A stretch of 41,207 bases of DNA from Flavobacteriales bacterium (GTDB lineage Bacteria > Bacteroidota > Bacteroidia > Flavobacteriales_D > Crocinitomicaceae), in NCBI GenBank assembly GCA_947453795.1, contig CANGIC010000004.1:1-41207 (forward strand). The letters run 5' to 3'. Positions 1 through 8,003 of this stretch are shown here, piece after piece (position 1 is the stretch's first letter; each line of letters opens with the position of its first letter). Below the pieces are notes generated by a model. The model was given only the letters and a program-made list of their open reading frames with translations. It was not told the origin of the DNA and ran no database searches. The position numbers were made by a program, and so were the translations under genes.

Positions 1-1
1 G

Positions 2-1207
2 TCAACCGAAGGCACCCACTTTTTTCACCTAAATGAATCAAATACGCTAATTCCTTGTGGATTTGTGGAGGGGAAATTCTCGTCTGCACAAGTCATCCAC
101 CGCGAATTTAAAACCTTTGGGAACTACGCCTACTCCATTTGTGATGAGGGCAATAGCTCCTTACAGATTATTGACTTGAGTTATTTACCCGACTCTGTGG
201 TTAAAGTTGCCGACCTGCAAGACGATCGATTTGGAAAAATACACAACCTCAGCATCGATACCACCAATGCTTTGCTATTTGCTTGTTTGGTCACACCAAT
301 TAGTAGTGGGATTCCATTATCCATGGTTCCCTTGCGCGTATTTTCATTGCAAGACCCTTTAAATCCCGTTTTACTTTGGGAAGGACCAGGAGACATTCCT
401 GAAGTACACGATTGCTATGTGCGAAACAACATTGCGATTTTGAATTGTGGCATGGATGGGCTTCGTGTATATGATTTCACGAATCCAAGCGCACCCATTT
501 ACAAAAGCAATCTCACCTTCTACCAAGACCAAGGGTACAACCACCAGGGGTGGCTTAGTCCCGACGGATTGACCTATGTATTTGCGGATGAAACCAATGG
601 AAAACGCATCAAGAAATGCAGTGTTTCAAGCAATTGTACCATAGAAGTAGACGGTTACTTCGGTACCAACTGGCAAAACGGGAGCGTTCCCCACAATTTG
701 ATGATTACCAATGAGTTTGCCTTTGTCGCACACTACAACGAAGGGCTTCGCATCTACGATATCCGAGCTACCTTTCCACGGGAAATAGCTTCCTACGACA
801 CCTACACTGCGGAGACAAACTTCAAGATGAATGGTGCTTGGGGGGTTTATTCCGAATATCCTTCACAACGCATTGTCGTGTCAGACCGTCAGCATGGTTT
901 ATTCCTTTTCCAATTCAATCGATCCCTTTTTGAGCATCCTTCCGATACTTCTTTTCTGGAGTATCCCAATCCTGTTCAACAAGGTGCGCCCATCATTTTG
1001 AGGACGCCAGGAGATCAGCTGTCTGAATTCTCAGTACAGGTATTCGACCAAATGGGACAATTGATTGTAGAGCAGACCGTTAGTAATGCAAGTTTCCTAG
1101 AAATGCTTTCGCCAACTACAGCGGGAATCTATTTCCTAAAAATAGCGTACATCAACTACCTGGGTGAATCAGCTTTTGCCGTTCGCATGCTTAGTGTGAC
1201 GAATTAA
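2..1207 (+). CDS. Choice-of-anchor B family secreted protein with T9SS sorting domain (5' end outside window)
   Basis: The reading frame is open from base 2 with no upstream stop, so the N-terminus lies outside the window; the GTG at 65 is internal. The visible 401 residues carry the marks of choice-of-anchor B (LVIVD-like beta-propeller) proteins: the segment around nt 110-180 ending in LQIIDLS, NHQGWLSPDG, and VAHYNEGLRIYDI. From about nt 955 the chain changes to a type A T9SS C-terminal domain (YPNPV, then VQVFDQMGQLI, then GIYFLKI). The protein is therefore expected to be exported by the T9SS and kept on, or released from, the cell surface. No enzymatic residues are recognised; adhesion or binding is inference. 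Its 3' end overlaps convergent recX by 17 bp. Confidence 0.85.
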   Translation, partial: STEGTHFFHLNESNTLIPCGFVEGKFSSAQVIHREFKTFGNYAYSICDEGNSSLQIIDLSYLPDSVVKVADLQDDRFGKIHNLSIDTTNALLFACLVTPISSGIPLSMVPLRVFSLQDPLNPVLLWEGPGDIPEVHDCYVRNNIAILNCGMDGLRVYDFTNPSAPIYKSNLTFYQDQGYNHQGWLSPDGLTYVFADETNGKRIKKCSVSSNCTIEVDGYFGTNWQNGSVPHNLMITNEFAFVAHYNEGLRIYDIRATFPREIASYDTYTAETNFKMNGAWGVYSEYPSQRIVVSDRQHGLFLFQFNRSLFEHPSDTSFLEYPNPVQQGAPIILRTPGDQLSEFSVQVFDQMGQLIVEQTVSNASFLEMLSPTTAGIYFLKIAYINYLGESAFAVRMLSVTN

Positions 1208-1697
1208 ACAAGGTAGCAACCGCATCCATGATTAAATCCTGTTCAAATCCACGTGAACTTAAAAAGCGAATGATCTTTGCTTTCCGTTTCCACACATCCT
1301 TTTCGCGTTCTGTTTCACGAAATTTACGCGCTGCCAAAGATGTAATGGTTTGCGCGTAGGCATCCAAGTCCATCGAAAGGATTGCATTTTTAATGAGCTC
1401 CTCATTGATTTTACGCATGCGGAGCTCCATTCGAATGCGGATTCGTCCCCACTGATTGAATCGAAATTTACCCGACACAAAAGAGTGCGCGAAGCGAACA
1501 TCGTCTAAAAACTGACTGGAGCGCAAATGCTTCAAGAGTTCATCCGACTGTTTTTCCGTTAAAACGTATTCCAGCATTTTCTTTTCCACCTCGGAAGTAC
1601 AGCGGTCCCTGTAGGCGCAATACGCTTCCATTCGGACCATGATTTCCGGGAAAGTAAAGGTTGATTTATCCTTTGGTTCAGAGCGAGATTTCCTCAT
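1191..1697 (-). CDS. recX: RecX family regulatory protein
   Basis: RecX binds RecA filaments and limits their extension, damping recombination and the SOS response in the cytoplasm. The protein is a chain of three-helix repeats, visible as CAYRDRCTSEVEKKM, then LKHLRSSQFLDDVRFAHSFV with the lineage-typical KFRFNQWGRIRIRMELR, then the C-terminal repeat with KIIRFLSSRGFEQDLI. The ATG at 1697 (168 aa) is preferred; an in-frame TTG at 1712 exists but is a poor start. The start overlaps the end of the upstream RNase G gene by 20 nt, so translation is probably coupled. The 3' end overlaps the convergent gene at the left edge. Family assignment is firm; the exact start is less so. Confidence 0.85.
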   Translation of the reverse strand: MRKSRSEPKDKSTFTFPEIMVRMEAYCAYRDRCTSEVEKKMLEYVLTEKQSDELLKHLRSSQFLDDVRFAHSFVSGKFRFNQWGRIRIRMELRMRKINEELIKNAILSMDLDAYAQTITSLAARKFRETEREKDVWKRKAKIIRFLSSRGFEQDLIMDAVATLFNSSH

Positions 1698-3225
1698 TCT
1701 GCTTATCCACAAAAGTGTATTGGAGCAAGTGATTGTTGGTCACACCGCGCACAGGAATCCACTTCTTGTAGGCAAAGAACCATTTCATCTGACGCGAGAA
1801 CAAACCTTTTTTGAAATAGGCCTCCAAGTAAGGATGAACATGCAAGGTCACATGCGGCACTTTTCGGTCGGAAATCAAGTACTTCAAGTTCGATTCAATC
1901 TCTTCGGCGAATAAAATACTTGCTTGAACCTCACCCGTTCCATTGCATGTTGGGCATTTTTCAGACGTTTTGATATCCGTTTCTGGACGCACACGTTGAC
2001 GAGTAATTTCAATCACACCAAATTTTGATGGAGGAAGGATGTTGTGCTTCGCACGATCAGATAGCATGAGTGCTTTCAACTTGTCGAACAGCGCTTTATT
2101 GTTCTCTCGATCGTGCATGTCAATGAAGTCGATGCAGATGATTCCGCCCATGTCTCTCAATTGAAGGACACGCGCAATTTCTTCAGCAGCTTCTAGATTG
2201 GTAAGCTTTGCATTGTTTTCTTGACCTTCCGCACCTTTTCTGTTTCCGCTATTGACATCAATCACGTGCATGGCCTCCGTGTGTTCGATGATGAGGTACC
2301 CTCCACTTGGCAATGGTACTTTCTTACCGAACAGCGCTTTGATCTGCTTGTTGATTCCAAAACGTTCAAAAATGTTGATTTTTCCGTCGTGAAGGCGTAG
2401 TATTTTCTCGCGACCGGGCGCTATTCCCGCCACATATTCCTTCAAATCTCCAAAGAGCTTTTCGTCGTTGACATGAATATTGGTAAAATCAGCATTCAAC
2501 AAATCCCTAAGGATGGAAGAAGTTTTATTGATTTCGCCCAAGACCCTGCGCGGAGGAGTTGCATCTTTCAGTGTTGCATGCATGGTTTTCCACTTCTCGA
2601 GCAAGTTTTTCAAATCTTGATCGAGTTGTTCCACCTTTTTATTTTCCGCAACGGTACGAATAATTACCCCGAAATTTTTCGGTTTAATTGATTCCATTAG
2701 ATCTTTTAAACGATCTTTTTCTTCTGCTTCTTTGATTTTCTGCGACACAGAAATTTTATCCGAAAAAGGCACAAGTACTAAGTACCTTCCAGCAAGTGTA
2801 ATTTCCGCACAGAGGCGCGGTCCTTTACTTGAGATCGGTTCCTTGGCGACTTGGACAAGAATCGGTTGAGAGGAGGAAATGATTTGATCAATTTTTCCAT
2901 CCTTTGGAATGTCTTTTTCTCCTTTAAAATAAAGTAGATCAGAGACATTCTGCTTGCCATGCAAGGTGTCTTTTGTAAATTTATTGAGCGAGCTGAATTG
3001 GGGACCTAAATCAAGGTAATGCAAGAATGCATCCTTTTCGTATCCGACATCAACAAACGCCGCGTTGAGACTGGGAACAACCTTTCTTACCTTACCTAGG
3101 TATATATCGCCTACTGCGAAATCGGTATTTCCCTGTTCTTCGTGTAATTCAATAAGCTTACCGTCCCGTAACAAAGCAAGCCAAATGCCTCCAGGTCGGG
3201 CATCGACTACCAGTTCTAAACTCAC
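1678..3225 (-). CDS. rng: Ribonuclease E/G family endoribonuclease (RNase G type)
   Basis: Endoribonuclease acting on rRNA precursors and mRNA in the cytoplasm. The 515 residues match the RNase G length, without the long scaffold tail of RNase E. In order: an S1 RNA-binding domain from about residue 35 (VGDIYLGKVRKVVPSLNAAF), carrying a long insert at about 75-115; the DNase I-like catalytic core with the Mg-binding DVNSG at 323-327 and DFIDM at 366-370; and the Zn-link CPTCNGTG at 424-431. The start is GTG at 3225 (MSLELVVDA). It lies downstream of a terminator that separates it from the small basic gene, so a promoter in 3226-3255 is likely but not clear. RecX follows with an overlap. Confidence 0.95.
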   Translation of the reverse strand: MSLELVVDARPGGIWLALLRDGKLIELHEEQGNTDFAVGDIYLGKVRKVVPSLNAAFVDVGYEKDAFLHYLDLGPQFSSLNKFTKDTLHGKQNVSDLLYFKGEKDIPKDGKIDQIISSSQPILVQVAKEPISSKGPRLCAEITLAGRYLVLVPFSDKISVSQKIKEAEEKDRLKDLMESIKPKNFGVIIRTVAENKKVEQLDQDLKNLLEKWKTMHATLKDATPPRRVLGEINKTSSILRDLLNADFTNIHVNDEKLFGDLKEYVAGIAPGREKILRLHDGKINIFERFGINKQIKALFGKKVPLPSGGYLIIEHTEAMHVIDVNSGNRKGAEGQENNAKLTNLEAAEEIARVLQLRDMGGIICIDFIDMHDRENNKALFDKLKALMLSDRAKHNILPPSKFGVIEITRQRVRPETDIKTSEKCPTCNGTGEVQASILFAEEIESNLKYLISDRKVPHVTLHVHPYLEAYFKKGLFSRQMKWFFAYKKWIPVRGVTNNHLLQYTFVDKQNEEISL

Positions 3226-3254
3226 GAAAGCTGATTTTAAGTGAATGAAATAGG

Positions 3255-3282
3255 AAAAACTTAGCGGGTACTTCCCGCTAAG
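3255..3282 (-). terminator. Rho-independent terminator after the small basic protein gene
   Basis: On the minus strand, a perfect 9-bp stem (CTTAGCGGG with CCCGCTAAG, arms 3260-3268 and 3274-3282) with a 5-nt loop is followed by five T. It sits 33 nt past the stop of the 29-residue gene and just before rng. Confidence 0.8.
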
Positions 3283-3314
3283 CTCCTAAAAAAATATGAA
3301 GTGTGTAACCGGTG

Positions 3315-3404
3315 TTACTTCTTCTTGTGACGATTCTTCCGCAATCTTTTCTTGCGCTTGTGCGTCGCCATCTTATGTCTTTTTCTCTTTTTACCGCTTG
3401 GCAT
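3315..3404 (-). CDS. 29-residue basic AURKAIP1/COX24-like (mS38/bS22-type) ribosome-associated protein
   Basis: This gene is too short for usual gene callers. It starts at the ATG at 3404 (MPSGKKRKRHKM) and stops at 3315. About 60% of residues are Lys, Arg or His, and the segment KMATHKRKKRLRKNR matches the AURKAIP1/COX24 family, which includes mitochondrial mS38 and mycobacterial bS22, small extended proteins that thread into small-subunit rRNA. Very similar small proteins recur throughout Bacteroidota. Hairpin terminators lie on both sides (3456-3488 upstream, 3255-3282 downstream), so it is probably its own transcription unit between HU and RNase G. A ribosomal role in this organism is inferred from family and composition. 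Confidence 0.8.
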   Translation of the reverse strand: MPSGKKRKRHKMATHKRKKRLRKNRHKKK

Positions 3405-3455
3405 AATCTTATATTTAAGTTACTATATTCGAGTGTGTTCGGTGTCTTTCTACTT

Positions 3456-3488
3456 AAAAAAAACACTCCCGCTGTTAAAACGGGAGTG
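3456..3488 (-). terminator. Rho-independent terminator of the HU gene
   Basis: On the minus strand, the stem CACTCCCG with CGGGAGTG (3481-3488 and 3464-3471), 9-nt loop, is followed by eight T (3456-3463). It lies about 50 nt past the HU stop codon. Confidence 0.9.
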
Positions 3489-3539
3489 CAAAGATAAGGA
3501 ATTCATCCGAATTTCAAACAACTCGGACAAAGAACATTT

Positions 3540-3830
3540 TTATTTCACAACAACTTTATTCTTCACTTCATCCACAAAAGTTTTTGCTGGCTTAAACGAA
3601 GGGATATTGTGTGCAGGAATAATGATCGTGGTATTTTTCGAAATGTTACGTCCAGTTTTTTCAGCGCGCTCCTTAACGATGAAGCTACCGAATCCTCTCA
3701 AGTACACATTTTGACCATCTGCTAATGATGATTTAATGGATGTCATAAACGCTTCCACAGCTTTCAACGCCTCTGCTCTTTCAAGCCCAGTTGTGTCAGC
3801 AATATCCGCTACGATGTCTGCTTTAGTCAT
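3540..3830 (-). CDS. HU family DNA-binding protein
   Basis: Nucleoid-associated protein that binds and bends DNA as a dimer. The 96 residues show the standard fold: an N-terminal helical pair (MTKADIVADIADTTGLERAEALKAV), the beta-arm hinge LRGFGSF, and the arm region with the signature GRNISKNTTIIIPAHNIPSFKPAK, in which the usual GRNP is GRNI. The length is typical of HU rather than the long Bacteroidota HU-HIG forms. It ends in its own strong terminator and has a consensus -7 box upstream at 3878-3885, so it is monocistronic. The neighbourhood RNase G, HU, mutY, ssb, gldE is conserved in flavobacteria. Whether it acts as HU or as an IHF-like subunit cannot be told. Confidence 0.93.
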   Translation of the reverse strand: MTKADIVADIADTTGLERAEALKAVEAFMTSIKSSLADGQNVYLRGFGSFIVKERAEKTGRNISKNTTIIIPAHNIPSFKPAKTFVDEVKNKVVVK

Positions 3831-3877
3831 GTTGTTTAGTATTAGTTTTTATTTTTTGGTTTATTGCAGTATGGCTA

Positions 3878-3885
3878 CAAATGTA
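3878..3885 (-). promoter_or_regulatory. Promoter -7 box for HU (TACATTTG)
   Basis: It matches the Bacteroidota -7 consensus TAnnTTTG on the minus strand, 47 nt upstream of the HU start. No good TTTG is seen at -33. Only 16 bp separate it from the divergent mutY -7 box at 3902-3909. Confidence 0.6.
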
Positions 3886-3901
3886 GGTTACTTAAAGTTG
3901 A

Positions 3902-3909
3902 TACCTTTG
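3902..3909 (+). promoter_or_regulatory. Promoter -7 box for mutY (TACCTTTG)
   Basis: It matches TAnnTTTG on the plus strand, 34 nt before the mutY ATG. There is no clear -33 TTTG. It is divergent with, and close to, the HU promoter, so the two polymerase footprints would overlap. Confidence 0.55.
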
Positions 3910-3943
3910 CATTTCAAGCTGTAATTTTTCTATTTTTCCCTCA

Positions 3944-4966
3944 ATGAGTGAATTTCATCTACTAATAGCCGATTGGTATAGACAAACGAAAAGAGATTTG
4001 CCGTGGCGAAATACAAATGACCCCTATTTTATTTGGTTATCAGAGGTGATTTTGCAACAAACGCGTGTCGATCAAGGTATTCCCTACTACTACCGCTTCA
4101 TTGAACACTTTCCCCATGTCGACGATCTTGCCGCTGCAGATTTGCAAAGTGTCCTCAATCTTTGGCAAGGATTGGGTTATTACAGCAGGGCACGAAACCT
4201 GCATCAAACGGCAAAATTCATTTCCTCAGAACTCAACGGTGTTTTCCCAGCATCATACGCTGAACTCCTAACACTCAAAGGTATAGGTCCATACACCGCC
4301 GCAGCCGTTGCCTCCTTTGCATTCAATGAAAATGTGCCTGTAGTCGATGGCAATGTGTACCGTGTACTTGCTCGGCATTTTGACATTGACACGCCTATAA
4401 ATTCGACAGCAGGCGCAAAACTTTTTAAATCATTGGCCGAAAACCTGATCCACCCGAAGCATCCCGCTTTGCACAACCAGGCCATTATGGAGTTTGGCGC
4501 CCTTCAATGCACCCCTAAAAACCCGAAATGCAGCACTTGCGTTTTACAGGGGAGTTGTCTCGCATTTGCCAACAAAACCGTTCAAGAACGTCCAGTAAAA
4601 ACAAAAAAACAAACCGTAAGAAATCGCTTTTTTCATTACCTCGTTTTTCATGTAAATGCACACACCTACATACAGCAGCGTAAAGGCCGTGACATTTGGG
4701 AAGAACTTTTTCAATTTCCCTTGATTGAAACAGAAAACGATAGTCCACTCACCGAAATTCCTTGGGCACAAATGAACCAGGTTCTTGAAATCTCGGCTCC
4801 TATAACTCACCTGCTTTCGCACCAGCGTATCAGTGCTCGTTTTTACCACATCCATAGTTCAGAAGTTAAGCCCGAAACAGATTGGATCTTGATACAAAAC
4901 GCAGCGCTTCAAGATTTCCCTATTCCCCGTCTGATCGATAAATACCTCGAGAGGCATTCACTGTGA
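3944..4966 (+). CDS. mutY: A/G-specific adenine DNA glycosylase
   Basis: Removes adenine mispaired with 8-oxoguanine, the second line of the GO repair system. In the 340 residues: catalytic Glu34 in WLSEVILQQTRV, the helix-hairpin-helix LKGIGPYTAAAVASFAF (111-127) with catalytic Asp135 in VPVVDGNVYRV, the [4Fe-4S] loop Cys189-x6-Cys196-x2-Cys199-x5-Cys205, and a C-terminal NUDIX-like 8-oxoG recognition domain (from about 225, with GRDIWEELFQFPLIE). All key residues are present, so it should be active. The start ATG at 3944 sits just before the conserved N-terminus and 34 nt after a -7 box. It lies upstream of ssb and gldE, the usual flavobacterial order. Confidence 0.96.
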   Translation: MSEFHLLIADWYRQTKRDLPWRNTNDPYFIWLSEVILQQTRVDQGIPYYYRFIEHFPHVDDLAAADLQSVLNLWQGLGYYSRARNLHQTAKFISSELNGVFPASYAELLTLKGIGPYTAAAVASFAFNENVPVVDGNVYRVLARHFDIDTPINSTAGAKLFKSLAENLIHPKHPALHNQAIMEFGALQCTPKNPKCSTCVLQGSCLAFANKTVQERPVKTKKQTVRNRFFHYLVFHVNAHTYIQQRKGRDIWEELFQFPLIETENDSPLTEIPWAQMNQVLEISAPITHLLSHQRISARFYHIHSSEVKPETDWILIQNAALQDFPIPRLIDKYLERHSL

Positions 4967-5028
4967 AGAAGAACATAACGCTGTGTTGAATTATTCTTTA
5001 GACGCCAAAAAACTCTCATTGAATAATG

Positions 5029-5036
5029 TATATTTG
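5029..5036 (+). promoter_or_regulatory. Promoter -7 box for ssb-gldE-gldD-folK (TATATTTG)
   Basis: It matches TAnnTTTG, 18 nt before the ssb ATG, predicting a short leader. No TTTG is found at the expected -33 distance. Confidence 0.55.
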
Positions 5037-5054
5037 TGACTCAAAGCAAATTTT

Positions 5055-5510
5055 ATGGCTGGAAGTGTAAATAAAGTGATTTTAATTGGCAATGTGGGTA
5101 AGGATCCAGAGATTCACCGCTTGCAAAACGGAACCTTGAAGGCCACCTTTTCTATGGCCACATCTGAAACATACACCGACAAAGAAACCGGCGAGAAAAA
5201 GGAAAGTACCGATTGGCACGATATCGTATTGTGGCGACGTTTGGCCGAAATCACCGAAAAATATGTAAAAAAGGGGTATAAAATATATGTTGAAGGCAAA
5301 CTAAAAAAGAGGACCTATCAGGACAAAGAAGGCAATACTCGTTATGCCTTGGACATAGTTGCCGATGAGATGACCATACTTTCTAAGCCCGACAATGCGC
5401 ATACACATTCAAGTCAAGCACCTTATTCATCGGAAGGAACACCTCCTCAACTTCCTCCAATGAATGGCAACTCAACGCAAGAAGATCCCGGTGAAATTCT
5501 GCCTTTTTAA
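5055..5510 (+). CDS. ssb: Single-stranded DNA-binding protein
   Basis: Binds single-stranded DNA as a tetramer in replication, recombination and repair. The 151 residues begin with the OB fold (MAGSVNKVILIGNVGKDPEI, then STDWHDIVLWRRLAEITEKYVKKGYKIYVEGKL), about residues 1-107. A flexible Pro/Ser/Asn-rich linker follows, and then the acidic protein-interaction tip ending EDPGEILPF, the equivalent of the E. coli DDDIPF tail. Length is slightly below the E. coli protein because the linker is short. It is the first gene after its own -7 box and precedes gldE by 62 nt, with no terminator visible between them, so the gliding genes downstream probably share its transcript. Confidence 0.97.
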   Translation: MAGSVNKVILIGNVGKDPEIHRLQNGTLKATFSMATSETYTDKETGEKKESTDWHDIVLWRRLAEITEKYVKKGYKIYVEGKLKKRTYQDKEGNTRYALDIVADEMTILSKPDNAHTHSSQAPYSSEGTPPQLPPMNGNSTQEDPGEILPF

Positions 5511-5572
5511 TTGATTTTTCTACCCCCAATGAATACCACAGCACATTGGCAACTATACCTTATTAATATACA

Positions 5573-6841
5573 ATGATTTACCTACTTATAATTATCATTG
5601 TATTGCTTTGCTTTTCCGCACTGGCCTCAGGTTCCGAAAGCGCCTTTTTCTCACTCAGTCCAACTGAAAAGGAAGCGCTGCGGCAAGATGAAAGTAAATC
5701 TTCAAAAATTGCCTTGGAATTGCTCGATGATCCAAAGGAGATCTTGGCGACCTTGTTGATTGCCAACAACTTCGTCAATATCGGGATTGTCATCATCTCG
5801 ACAGCACTTTTAAACGACTTCTTTCCAAATACCGGCACTAATCCAACAATTCGCTTTCTAGTTGAAGTCGTTGGCATTACCCTCACCATTTTGTTGTTTG
5901 GAGAAGTTGTGCCTAAAATTTATTCCACCAAAAACGCGTTGTTCATGGCGCGAACTATGGCGCTACCCATCAATTTCATCCGCAGACTCCCTCCAATTTC
6001 ATGGTTAAAATGGCTTTTGGTCAACGGGACGAAAATCATTCAAAAGCGTGCAAGAAAGCACGGCATCAACATCTCATCGGATGAACTCGAGCAAGCCATT
6101 GCGTTGACAAAAGAGGAGCATACCAGCGAAGAAGAACACAAGATCTTGGAAGGCATCATCCGTTTTGGCAGCACTGAATGTTGTCAAATCATGTGTCCAC
6201 GACTCGATATCGTTGCCTTAAAAGAAACACAGTCCTTTGGAGAAGTGCTTCAGGTAATCCAAGACAACGGGTATTCTAGGGTGCCTGTCTACCGCGATTC
6301 TGTTGACAATGTCATCGGCATTTTATACATCAAGGACTTGCTTCCCCATTTGGACAAACCCGAAGATTTTGCATGGATTACACTTTTACGCAAACCGATG
6401 TTTGTTCCAGAGAACAAAAAAATCGATGACTTGCTGAAGGATTTTCAAGAGATGAAAATGCACATGGCCATTGTTGTAGATGAATATGGAGGGGCCAGTG
6501 GCATTATCACCTTGGACGATATCTTAGAGGAAATTGTGGGTGACATTACCGACGAGTACGATGTGGCCGATGTCGTTTATACTAAAATAGATGACAACAC
6601 CTATCTGTTTGAAGGGCGAACCTCCTTGGTTGATTTCTATAAAGTAATGGATATTGACGGAAGAGAATTCGATGGCTTAAAGGGTGAATCTGAAACCTTG
6701 GGTGGATTTATCGTTGAGAATGCTGGGCGGATTTTGCGCAACAATGAATTTATAACCGTCGGGCCAATTAAGCTTGTGGTAGATTCCTCCGATAAACGCC
6801 GCATTAAATTGGTTAAAGCCGTTGTTTCTAAAGAAGATTGA
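5573..6841 (+). CDS. gldE: GldE, CNNM/CorC-type membrane protein of the gliding machinery
   Basis: The 422-residue integral membrane protein has the CNNM/HlyC-CorC layout: an N-terminal DUF21 domain with hydrophobic segments at about 1-20, 60-80 and 95-125 (LLIANNFVNIGIVIISTALL), a CBS pair at about 195-320 (MCPRLDIVALKETQSF, GYSRVPVYRD, VVDEYGGASGIITLDDILEEIVGDI), and a C-terminal CorC_HlyC domain. CNNM relatives bind ATP-Mg and affect Mg2+ transport. In F. johnsoniae GldE supports gliding and T9SS function, possibly through folding of GldD. Position between ssb and gldD is the conserved gldE location and makes GldE a better name than generic hemolysin. gldD starts one base after the stop. 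Confidence 0.92.
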   Translation: MIYLLIIIIVLLCFSALASGSESAFFSLSPTEKEALRQDESKSSKIALELLDDPKEILATLLIANNFVNIGIVIISTALLNDFFPNTGTNPTIRFLVEVVGITLTILLFGEVVPKIYSTKNALFMARTMALPINFIRRLPPISWLKWLLVNGTKIIQKRARKHGINISSDELEQAIALTKEEHTSEEEHKILEGIIRFGSTECCQIMCPRLDIVALKETQSFGEVLQVIQDNGYSRVPVYRDSVDNVIGILYIKDLLPHLDKPEDFAWITLLRKPMFVPENKKIDDLLKDFQEMKMHMAIVVDEYGGASGIITLDDILEEIVGDITDEYDVADVVYTKIDDNTYLFEGRTSLVDFYKVMDIDGREFDGLKGESETLGGFIVENAGRILRNNEFITVGPIKLVVDSSDKRRIKLVKAVVSKED

Positions 6842-6842
6842 C

Positions 6843-7421
6843 ATGAAAGTATTCGCAATAATCACCATCGTCATGCTCGTTGTTTCCTCCTGTGGAGATG
6901 AGTTGCTAATTCCGAAGCCCCCGACCTACTTGCGCTTAGACCTCCCCGCACATGAATATGTGCATTACACCAGTGCGTGTGGCTATCATTTTGACATTTC
7001 CAAGCAATATGAAGTAAACGATGTTGCGGCACAGCCCGGTCAAAGCGACTTCACGTGCCACAAAGATATTGACCTTGGTCCTTTAAACGGAACAATCCAT
7101 TTCTCCTATATCACTATGCAAGAGCCACTTGCAAAATATGTGAATTTTGCCAACGACAAGGTAGAGGAACACAAACTCAAAGCAACGGCCATAAACGATT
7201 CCAATATTATCCGTTCTGATGCCCGGGTGTTTGGGACTGTTTTTGAACTTCAAGGAGACGTTGCTTCCCCTTTTCAATTTTACTTGACCGATTCAACGAC
7301 CACCTTTGTAAGTGGCGTTGTCTATTTCAATTCCCGCCCTAATTACGATTCACTGCGTCCAAGTTTGAACTATTTGAAGACAGACTTGCTTCGCCTCATC
7401 AATACCTTTGAATGGAAATGA
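6843..7421 (+). CDS. gldD: GldD gliding motility lipoprotein
   Basis: GldD is a lipoprotein needed for gliding and secretion in flavobacteria; its biochemical role is unknown. The start is the ATG at 6843, one base after the gldE stop, rather than a non-ATG codon at 6822 inside gldE, because it places a clean signal at the N-terminus with lipobox VVSSC (Cys17). The 192-residue chain carries family segments TYLRLDLPAHEY, VFGTVFELQGDVASPFQFYLTDS and PNYDSLRPSLNYLKTDLLRLINTFEW. It should be anchored in the envelope facing the periplasm. The gene is translationally tied to gldE upstream and to folK by an ATGA overlap. Confidence 0.92.
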   Translation: MKVFAIITIVMLVVSSCGDELLIPKPPTYLRLDLPAHEYVHYTSACGYHFDISKQYEVNDVAAQPGQSDFTCHKDIDLGPLNGTIHFSYITMQEPLAKYVNFANDKVEEHKLKATAINDSNIIRSDARVFGTVFELQGDVASPFQFYLTDSTTTFVSGVVYFNSRPNYDSLRPSLNYLKTDLLRLINTFEWK

Positions 7422-7921
7422 GTGTCATAAGCATTGCCATTGGAAGTAACCAGGGCAATCGTGAACTTCATATTGGCCAAGCCCTTGAAAGCATTAGCAA
7501 TCAAATTGGGATGCTTCAACAGTGTTCTCCTTTCTATGAAAACAAGGCACAGGGTTTTGATACGCAGGAATTGTTTTTGAACGGATGTATTGCTGTCGAA
7601 ACCAAATTGGATGCACACCAAGTAATGGCTGTCCTCAAAGAGATCGAAAGTCAACTTGGGCGCTTGAAAGGTGATGGCCAGGGTTACACTTCACGCCCCA
7701 TTGACTTGGACATCATTCTTTTTGAAAACAGTATTATTCAGCAGCAGGATTTACACATTCCCCACCCCCGATTTCGCGAGAGAATCTTCGTTTTAAAACC
7801 ACTCTCTGACATACAACCACATGCAATTGACCCAATTAGTTCAAAATCGATCAGTGAATTGCTATCTGATTGCACCGATAAAAGTGTATTAACTTTGCAT
7901 GAATTAAAAGATTATCATTAA
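7418..7921 (+). CDS. folK: 2-amino-4-hydroxy-6-hydroxymethyldihydropteridine pyrophosphokinase (HPPK)
   Basis: Transfers pyrophosphate from ATP to 6-hydroxymethyl-7,8-dihydropterin in folate synthesis. The start ATG at 7418 overlaps the gldD stop as ATGA; an in-frame ATG two codons earlier also exists. The 167 residues show IAIGSNQGNRELHI near the N-terminus, the acidic Mg-binding motif in SRPIDLDIILF, and the substrate loop HPRFRERIFVLKPLSDI, which together define HPPK. No fused FolB or FolP domain is present. It is the last gene of the ssb-gldE-gldD-folK run; no hairpin terminator is evident behind it. The link with gliding genes is positional, not functional. Confidence 0.95.
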   Translation: MSVISIAIGSNQGNRELHIGQALESISNQIGMLQQCSPFYENKAQGFDTQELFLNGCIAVETKLDAHQVMAVLKEIESQLGRLKGDGQGYTSRPIDLDIILFENSIIQQQDLHIPHPRFRERIFVLKPLSDIQPHAIDPISSKSISELLSDCTDKSVLTLHELKDYH

Positions 7922-8003
7922 TATTTATGTGCTACAAATTATACAACATCAATTATATTGCGTAATATTGTCGCGAATTTTAGTAAAGAACAAATAAAAT
8001 ACT

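Noticed and set aside
3352-3714. 120-codon open frame on the plus strand across the small basic gene and HU
   Set aside because: It runs antisense through two supported genes and the HU terminator, so it is a shadow.
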